Part shown: piece by piece, positions 57,911-64,000 of the stretch | How the letters are laid out: the number at the start of each line of letters is the position of its first letter | Position numbering within the stretch: position 1 is the stretch's first letter | Source: Hexactinellida sp. DTS-2022 | Lineage: Eukaryota > Porifera > Hexactinellida | Length of the DNA: 64,000 nucleotides | NCBI GenBank assembly: GCA_028753945.1 | Contig: JAPNXP010000001.1 | Span: forward strand, 16,234,501 to 16,298,500 | Reading direction: 5' to 3' | Position numbers and translations under genes: made by a program | The notes under the pieces: generated by a model | The model's input: only the letters and a program-made list of their open reading frames with translations | Database searches by the model: none | What the model was told of the DNA's origin: nothing

Positions 57911-58009
57911 CTGCAGCTGTGCCGACAGTATTTCCTTTGGAGGCACTATCAATGAACCACCCATCAAAATATAGTGCCTCCAAATGAAATACTGTCGGCA
58001 CAACTGCAA
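57911..58009. repeat. Hairpin, about 39-bp arms
   Basis: ctgcagctgtgccgacagta.. pairs with the inverse ending ..gtcggcacaactgcaa, with two mismatches and a loop of about 20 bases. Resembles a pre-miRNA in size but could be a MITE. Confidence 0.75.
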
Positions 58010-58116
58010 TTTGGGATTTTTCGTCACGCCCTCAACGCCTCAAGGTGTTAAGATCCATTTGCCAAGTTGTTCGAGCCACAAGGAACAATTGATATATAAT
58101 TGATAATTTGTTTATA

Positions 58117-58283
58117 CAGTCAACTCCGCTTAATAGAGCCACCGGTTAATCGGTTTCTCCGCTTAATCGGGTCAAAATTTCACAGGATTTACAGGAAAGA
58201 GTTACAGTTTGGCTTACAATATTTTCGGTTAATCGGGTCGAAACAACCTGACCCGAGGTGGCCCTATTAAGCGGAGTTGACAG
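58117..58283. repeat. Pogo-like MITE, 'cgcttaatagagccacc' family
   Basis: TA on both sides (58115-58116, 58284-58285); start CAGTCAACTCCGCTTAATAGAGCCACC, inverse at the end with one base changed. Sister of 28224-28407. Confidence 0.85.
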
Positions 58284-58319
58284 TATCTTAATTTTTTCGG
58301 CAATATTATCCACAGTTAA

Positions 58320-60850
58320 TTTAATTATAATAATTATTATAATAATAGAACAGCATTTAAATTACGCTTCTTACAAGTGTCTCGAAGCGCTTACAAATTA
58401 GTACACCTTGAAATATAAGTAGTAATGCATTAAGTGTAAAAAGTAAATGTACAGTCAAAGGTTGTTTCTCAAGCTGATTATGAGATGTGGATTAGGTAGG
58501 CAGACAAGATCCATCTTCACGGAAGTAGTGAGTTTTTAGCCGAGATTTAAACAAGGCCACAGTCTCCGAGCTTCTAACCATATGTGGTAAAGAATTCCAT
58601 ATTCTTGGAGCAAAGAAGGAGAAGGTCCTCTCACCATAAGTTTTAAGTTTAGACCTTGGTTGGTAGAGGTTAATACAAGTGGTGTTTGTGGAACGGAGAT
58701 TTCGTGTATGATAGAGTGGTCTAACCAAGTTACTTAGGTAAACAGGGCAGGTGTTGTTGAGAATGTTGTATACTAGTACACATGTCTTATATTGAATCCT
58801 CTTCTCAATTGGAAGCCAGTGTAATTGCCGAAGTATGGGTGAAATATGTTGTCGTTTCTTCGTGAGAGTTACAATACGTGCCGCTATGTTTTGAATCTTT
58901 TGTAACCGAGCTATCTGACGACTGGGCAAGCCGTACAGTAGTGAGTTACAGTAGTCCAACTTGCTGCTGACAAATGCATGTATCAAACGTTCCGTTGTTT
59001 TAACGTCAAGGTAGTTACAAAGTTTACTAATTCGAGTAATTGACAGAGAAGCGCCACGACAGATATCATTAATGCGGTCTTTAAGTAAGAGGTGTTTGTA
59101 GAACTTAACTCCAAGGTTTTAGATAACGTCAGAGGGTGCAAGTTCATGGCCCTCAAAGACTAGTCTCGGGACTAGAGAATTAGGTTTAAATTTTGATGAG
59201 AAATAAATATAGTTTGTTTTGTCAGGGTTACATTTGAGCATGTTCTTTGTGTACCATGTACTCAGATCACTAAGACATCGCTCCAATCTTCTAGAAAATC
59301 TTCCTTGTTGGACTGCCTAACTGATATATACACTTGATTGTCATCTGCGTATGATGCTGATTGTAATCCGTGAGCATCAATAATGTCTTCAATAGGTGAT
59401 ACATACAAGGAAAATAGCAATGGTCCCAGCACAGAACCCTGTGGCACTCCGGACTTAAGAATTTTGGGGGATGAACGGGTTCTGTTAATACATGTGATCT
59501 GGTATCTTTCTGATAGGTATGATTCAAACCATGCGAGGACAGAACCAGACATTCCATACTTAGATTGTAGTCGATTAAGTAATATCTGATGATCTACAGT
59601 GTCAAAGGCGCTGCTAAGGTCTACGAGAACTAGGGCTACCTCAAGGCCTTCATCTAGTGTGGATCCAATGTCATTCATCACCTTTATAAGCGCCGTTTCC
59701 GTGGAATGGTGTTTGCGGTAAGCCGATTGGAAACGGGGATAGAGGTTGTTATTAGAGAGATAAGTTCCTATTTGTGTTAGAACAACTCTCTCAATCAATT
59801 TAGAAAGGAAAGGGAGGTTCGAAATCGGGCGGTAGTTCGTTAGTGTGTCAGCATCTAGTGATATCTTTTTAAGGACTGGGACGACTAAAGACTCTTTAAG
59901 TATGCTAGGGAATATGGCATCAGACAGTGATTTGTTAACAATACGAGAAATATAGGTAAGAAGAGAGGATGAGAGAGATTTTAAGAGCGAAGTGGGTAAG
60001 GGGTCAAGGCCACAAATCTTTGTCGACGAGTCTTCAATTGCCTCTAATAGATGGTCGTCATCAATCAATATGAATGTACTAATTGTTGAGTGACAAGTTT
60101 GAGAAAGAGAGACAGTTAAGTTCTGTGGGCTAGCTTTCAGGAGAGTTTCACGGATACAAATAATCTTTGATTCGAAGAATTCAGAGAATTTAGTTACAAG
60201 GTCAGCAAGTCTAACATATTTTGGTAGAACAAGCTTTTTTCGGAGAGTCACCAGGTTGTCAACCAACTGAAAAAGCTGTCTTGTATCGCATTGTTGGAAC
60301 TTGTCACGATAGAATTCACGTTTAGCTAGATCCAGTGATGTTTTGTATTCGCGTCTTTTAACGTCAAACAGCTGAATATCAATGATATGGAGAGTCTTCT
60401 TACTTCTTCTCTCTAACTTGCGTAGGTATCGTTTAGTTTCTCTCAGATTATCGGTGTACCATGGTGCATGCGGACGGGATCCTACAGTTCTATTTATAAT
60501 CGGTGCATGGTCATCTAGGATAGTACTTAGATGAGAATTGAATTTCTTTACCAGCTCCTCTACCGAATCGACGTCAGAGCCAAAATCTAGCCGTTCGACA
60601 TCAGCAAGAAAACTATTGAGATCGATGTCTTTAATTTTCCTGAAGGAGATGTGAAACTTTGTGAACTTAGGTCGAGGAAAGTCAATATTGCAGACAATAC
60701 AGAAATGGTTCGAAGGCACATCACTAATAGTATTCAATGATTTAATGATACTCAGTTCAGAACATCTGGTGATAACAACATCTAGGGTATGGTTAGATTT
60801 ATGTGTTGGCCCTCGATTATGCGGTTCTAAACCGAATGTAGACAATATAG
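58320..60850 (-). mobile_element. LINE retrotransposon (CR1/L2-like), 5' truncated
   Basis: Minus-strand element beginning inside the endonuclease domain at about 60850 and ending near 58320 at a short (ATT/ATA)n tail (58321-58350 on the plus strand), as in L2/CR1-type elements that end in short repeats instead of poly(A). Confidence 0.8.
58492..60845 (-). pseudogene. LINE ORF2 remnant: endonuclease end, reverse transcriptase, C-terminus
   Basis: 60845-59262 holds the end of the APE endonuclease (GPTHKSNHTLDVVITR, and SNHF where SDH is usual), a linker, and the RT: NYRPISNLPFLSKLIERV, FQSAYRKHHSTETALI, ALVLVDLSSAFDTVDH (catalytic Asp), GVPQGSVLGPLLFSLYV and SYADDNQVYISV (YADD box). A frameshift near 59270 and a stop near 59119 interrupt the frame before the C-terminal piece 58986-58492 (HAFVSSKLDYCNSLLYGLPS, LHWLPIEKRIQYK). 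CR1/L2/Rex-like LINEs show this RT and C-terminal pattern. All RT motifs survive, so decay is recent. Confidence 0.9.
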
Positions 60851-60865
60851 TCCTCTAATACAAGC

Positions 60866-61012
60866 TAGGGTGCCGGCGGCACGGGTGCACCCGTTGCTCT
60901 GGTCAATTTTTTGAAGGGGGGTGCAGGGGCTTTGCCCCACCCCCCAGGTTTTGGTTTATCATTTCTACTAGTGCACCCGTTGCTCCGGCGGGTAGCCGGC
61001 GCCCCAGACAAT
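60866..61012. repeat. GC-rich palindromic element
   Basis: ctagggtgccggcggcacgg...cgggtagccggcgccccag: inverted ends C(TA/TG)GGG-GCCGGC and an internal direct repeat gtgcacccgttgctc near both ends. Sits at the 5' truncation point of the LINE. No duplication identified. Confidence 0.6.
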
Positions 61013-61219
61013 ACTAATTATACATTAGTACTTTACACAAGTATATAGCTAATATCTGTACAATTATGTTCATAAATAAAATTCGGGTAAAATTCGGGAC
61101 GGACGGGGTGGATAAACAAGTTATTTATTTTATATGGCCAAACGTATATTATTCTGATTTTAGTAAAAGCTGAATCTCTACAATAGTATTACGTAAATGT
61201 AGATATTTAGTAGCATTTA

Positions 61220-62077
61220 TTAGTAATCAAAAATTCCTTTTACAAACGGAACAAATTGTTTGAATCTATTCTGTATCGCAGAAAATAAATTGTATGCCCT
61301 CTGTTTTCTGTGAGTAACATGCAATGGTATGTTTTCCCGTGAGTGTATGAGAGCATGTCTCTTGAGGTGACTCGCCGTATAAAACTTCATATTACACGTG
61401 ATACTGGTGAATAATTTCTCCACAATGTGAGAACTCATGTGAACCGACAGATTATAAGCTCTAAGAAACATCTTATTACATAGGAAACATTCGTAAGACC
61501 TCTCTCTGGTGTCAGTAAGGAGATGTCTGTTCAGAGTACCTTTTTATGATAAATTCTTATCACAGAGAGTACATGAGAAAGGCCTCTTACCAGAATGAGT
61601 AAGGACATGTCTGTACAGAGAACCTTTATGGGAGAACTTCTTTATACAGAGAGTACAAGGGTATGGCCTTTCACCGGTGTGAGTACGTTTGTGAATCGTC
61701 AAACTAAAGGAGTTAGTAAACCTTTTTTCACAGAAAGTACATTTATACAGTTTCTCCGGTGTGAGTAAGGATATGTCTATTAAGAGTATATTTATCCGAG
61801 ATCTTCTTAATACAGAGAGTACAAGGGAAAAGCCTTTCATCGGTAGGAGTACGTTTGTTCAACGTCAAACTATTATGTTGAGCAAACCTTTTTTCACATG
61901 ACATATTGTGTATTTATACGGTTTCTCTCCGGTGTGGGTAAGATTATGAGTCTTCAAACTGCTTTGATTGGGAAACCTCTTCTTGCAAACAACACAACGT
62001 GAGATTTCAGTATTAAATGATTTAGTACTGTTTTTTTCTGAGTTTGTACAAAAATTATCTATACTATTAAAACACAA
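61220..62077 (-). pseudogene. C2H2 zinc-finger pseudogene
   Basis: Order: leader finger CVVCKKRFPNQSSLKTH (62077-61865); a shifted stretch [15 protein letters not shown] with the same lesion as the 31530 copy; fingers [16 protein letters not shown] and a damaged CTLCDKNLS (61840-61544); and the last two fingers out of frame (61471-61220) with the final one broken (TSITCNMKF, first Cys replaced). Several frame breaks. Its 3' flank keeps the site without the hAT MITE that occupies 20654 and 31098. Confidence 0.8.
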
Positions 62078-62089
62078 TTAATCTTTATA

Positions 62090-64000
62090 TATACACGAAC
62101 GACGGATCGGTGATACGCACTTTATGTTAACAGCCGCTATGCGGCATAGGCTACTATTCTAGTAAATATGGTAACGAATTAAACACAAATCGCAGAAGAC
62201 CAATTTTCCGCAGAAGAATCAAATTTCCATGAAAATTTTGGTCTCCTCGGGCTAATTTTCCAAAGGGACCAAAATTTCCGTAACAGTACTTAACTATACA
62301 ATATATTTATATTGTAAGAGTGTACTCTAGTTAATAATTAAAAATGACCAGCTTTTCCCTGACACCATACAAATTTAATGATACTAACAATTAAATTTCC
62401 ATAACGCCCCACAAACATTACTGGATCCGCCAATGGAAGTAAGTTATCTACATCAACCGACCAAAAATATTTGAACAACAGGAATTTATTCCAGACAAAA
62501 TATGCTTCTTGTAGCTTATTAATGGCTGTTTAAAACCCTAGATCTGCCCCCAAATTGAAATTTGATGTGCTGCTGATACGTACATACTATTGCAATAGGG
62601 TGCCACCAGCACAATAAGGTTGGGATTGGGAACCACTGTTCTAAGTCAAATAAAAATGCGGTTTCTAAAACTATAACTTTAAAATACAATACTGACCAAC
62701 AAACAAACAAAATTAATGAAGTTCTAACAATATGGATATATTCTAAAAGTGATTATTCTGATTTTTGTAAAAGCTGAATCTCTACAATAGTAAGTAAATG
62801 TCGATATTCAGTGGTTTTTATAAGTAATCATAAAATTCATTTTACAAACTGAATAAATTGTTTGTATCTATTCTGTATCGCAAAAACAATTTTGTACGCC
62901 CTCTGTTTTCTGTGAGTAACATGCATTGGTATGTTTTCCGTAAGTGGATGAGAGCATGAGAGCACCCATAGTTAATAGTGTGATTTCCCTTAGGTTTACA
63001 TGATCCATCTTGCGAATGCGTGATATTAGGATGATAGACCGTGTCATTGATCACTTGCGACCTTAGGATTGAGGTTGGAGACCCCCCTCAATAGCCTGCA
63101 AATGATTGGGTGCTTACCCACATCATAGCTATCAATAGTACCGAGGATAGCTGTCAATGTAGAGCGATGGCACTAGTCACTAAGTGTATTATTTTCGAGT
63201 TTTAGTTTTCCATGAGGCAAGAATAATATTGAGAGCTCTTTCCAAGTAGGTTCTGGAAATTTCCAGAACTCCCGAAATTGTATATGCTGGAAATTTGACC
63301 TGCTGTTCAGTATTTGTGGGTAAAGCTCGCCTCGGGGATTTTTAGGATCCCTGGGAACTGAGGCAAAAGTAGAGGGTGAGCTACTAACTGATTCAAAAGT
63401 GTCGGTCGCGATGGATGACTTGGCCTGAAAAGTACAATTATTAGTGCTCTCACCACTAGATCCTAAGCAACTTTATTCAATGTTCTGTCAATCACAAAAA
63501 TGAGAAACGTAAGGGCACTGTATCTCTGGTCTGTAAAGAGTGAATGCATTCACCGTATTTGCAGTGGAGTCCTTCTTCCAGCTCACATATATTAGCAACT
63601 GATGTGTTAATCGGCTGGCGAGATCTATACTGGGAGTGAGGGATAGTTGGCGAATCACACTCTGAAATATACCGGGATAGAGCATCGGCCATGGTATTGT
63701 CCTTCCCCTGGAGGTGTTCCGAGACACTAATATTTGTTTCTGGAAACACCAGTTCCAAAGTTGAAATGCCAACTGACACAGCTGATGTGGCTGGGTACCG
63801 CCCTTTCTTGTTCGCGAATGCCACTGCTGATTTGTAGTACATTCTGATAAGTACGTGTGCTTAGAGTGCAAACAGTTGAAGGCCGAATAAAGAAGCCCTT
63901 AGAAGATTTATTAAAGCTTTTTTTCCTGCATTCCATGGATCCCGAGTCAATTTTCTGGCCGTTGTCACAACACAGCCTGTCAAGCTGACATGGGTGGCAA
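62090..64000. repeat. Segmental duplication of 32200-34090
   Basis: Nearly identical in order and sequence at an offset of about 29.9 kb, reaching the window edge: hairpin-head remnant, zinc-finger 3' flank, zinc-finger 3' fragment (62842-62960), then DIRS RNase H remnant. Small indels (e.g. cacagctgatg added at 63778) separate the copies. Confidence 0.9.
63488..63960 (-). pseudogene. DIRS RNase H remnant, duplicate copy
   Basis: 63842-63492 reads SAVAFANKKGRYPATS and SEHLQGKDNTMADALSRY, the DIRS RNase H end, somewhat less damaged than its twin at 33598 (ADALSRY against TDALFRY). 63936-63727 is the preceding piece in another frame. Confidence 0.78.

Noticed and set aside
59383-60858. Plus-strand open frames opposite the LINE
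   Set aside because: Antisense of the reverse-transcriptase frame without own similarity.

Overview
This is a eukaryotic, almost certainly invertebrate animal, nuclear window. It has spliced genes with GT-AG introns, C2H2 zinc-finger arrays, a fragment of the Abl-interactor gene and a dense layer of transposons. Most of it is AT-rich; the exception is the GC-rich Abi exon at positions 1-1302. I cannot name the species.

Layout. (1) 1-1302, minus: 5' end of an Abl-interactor (Abi) gene, open at the window edge. (2) 1.3-3.6 kb: small MITEs and a decayed DIRS-type retrotransposon fragment. (3) 3614-10329: a complete two-gene KDZ-type DNA transposon (Kyakuja/Dileera/Zisupton superfamily) with 8-bp target duplication, similar termini and two convergent spliced genes whose intron phases all agree: a 493-aa Ulp1-like protease with a PHD finger (plus strand) and an 802-aa KDZ transposase (minus strand). 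(4) 10.3-41 kb: a head-to-tail array of C2H2 zinc-finger genes, all on the minus strand, with shared 3' flanks, interrupted by a 4.5-kb foldback-like Mutator element (11705-16200), a 2.5-kb hAT element (22577-25088), many MITEs and DIRS remnants. (5) 41.1-52.3 kb: an inverted-repeat pair about 7 kb apart. It encloses AT-rich sequence, two tandem-repeat/microsatellite elements with a (CA)84 run, and its right arm carries a nested hAT MITE and a nested PIF/Harbinger element. (6) 53-64 kb: a long foldback palindrome, two more zinc-finger genes (one truncated), a P-element relic, a 5'-truncated LINE, a dead zinc-finger copy, and a block repeating 31.5-34.1 kb at about 29.9 kb distance.

The best evidence comes from paralogous empty sites. 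The block 3.45-3.61 + 10.33-11.70 + 16.20-17.97 kb is duplicated at 37.68-41.0 kb without the KDZ and Mutator elements. This fixes both elements' ends to the base and shows that the duplicate lacks them. Several MITEs have empty sites in sister zinc-finger units too.

The zinc-finger genes are probably DNA-binding nuclear proteins, expanding and dying by local duplication. Abi is the only conserved housekeeping-type gene. Everything else coding is transposon-derived, and mostly broken apart from the KDZ pair.
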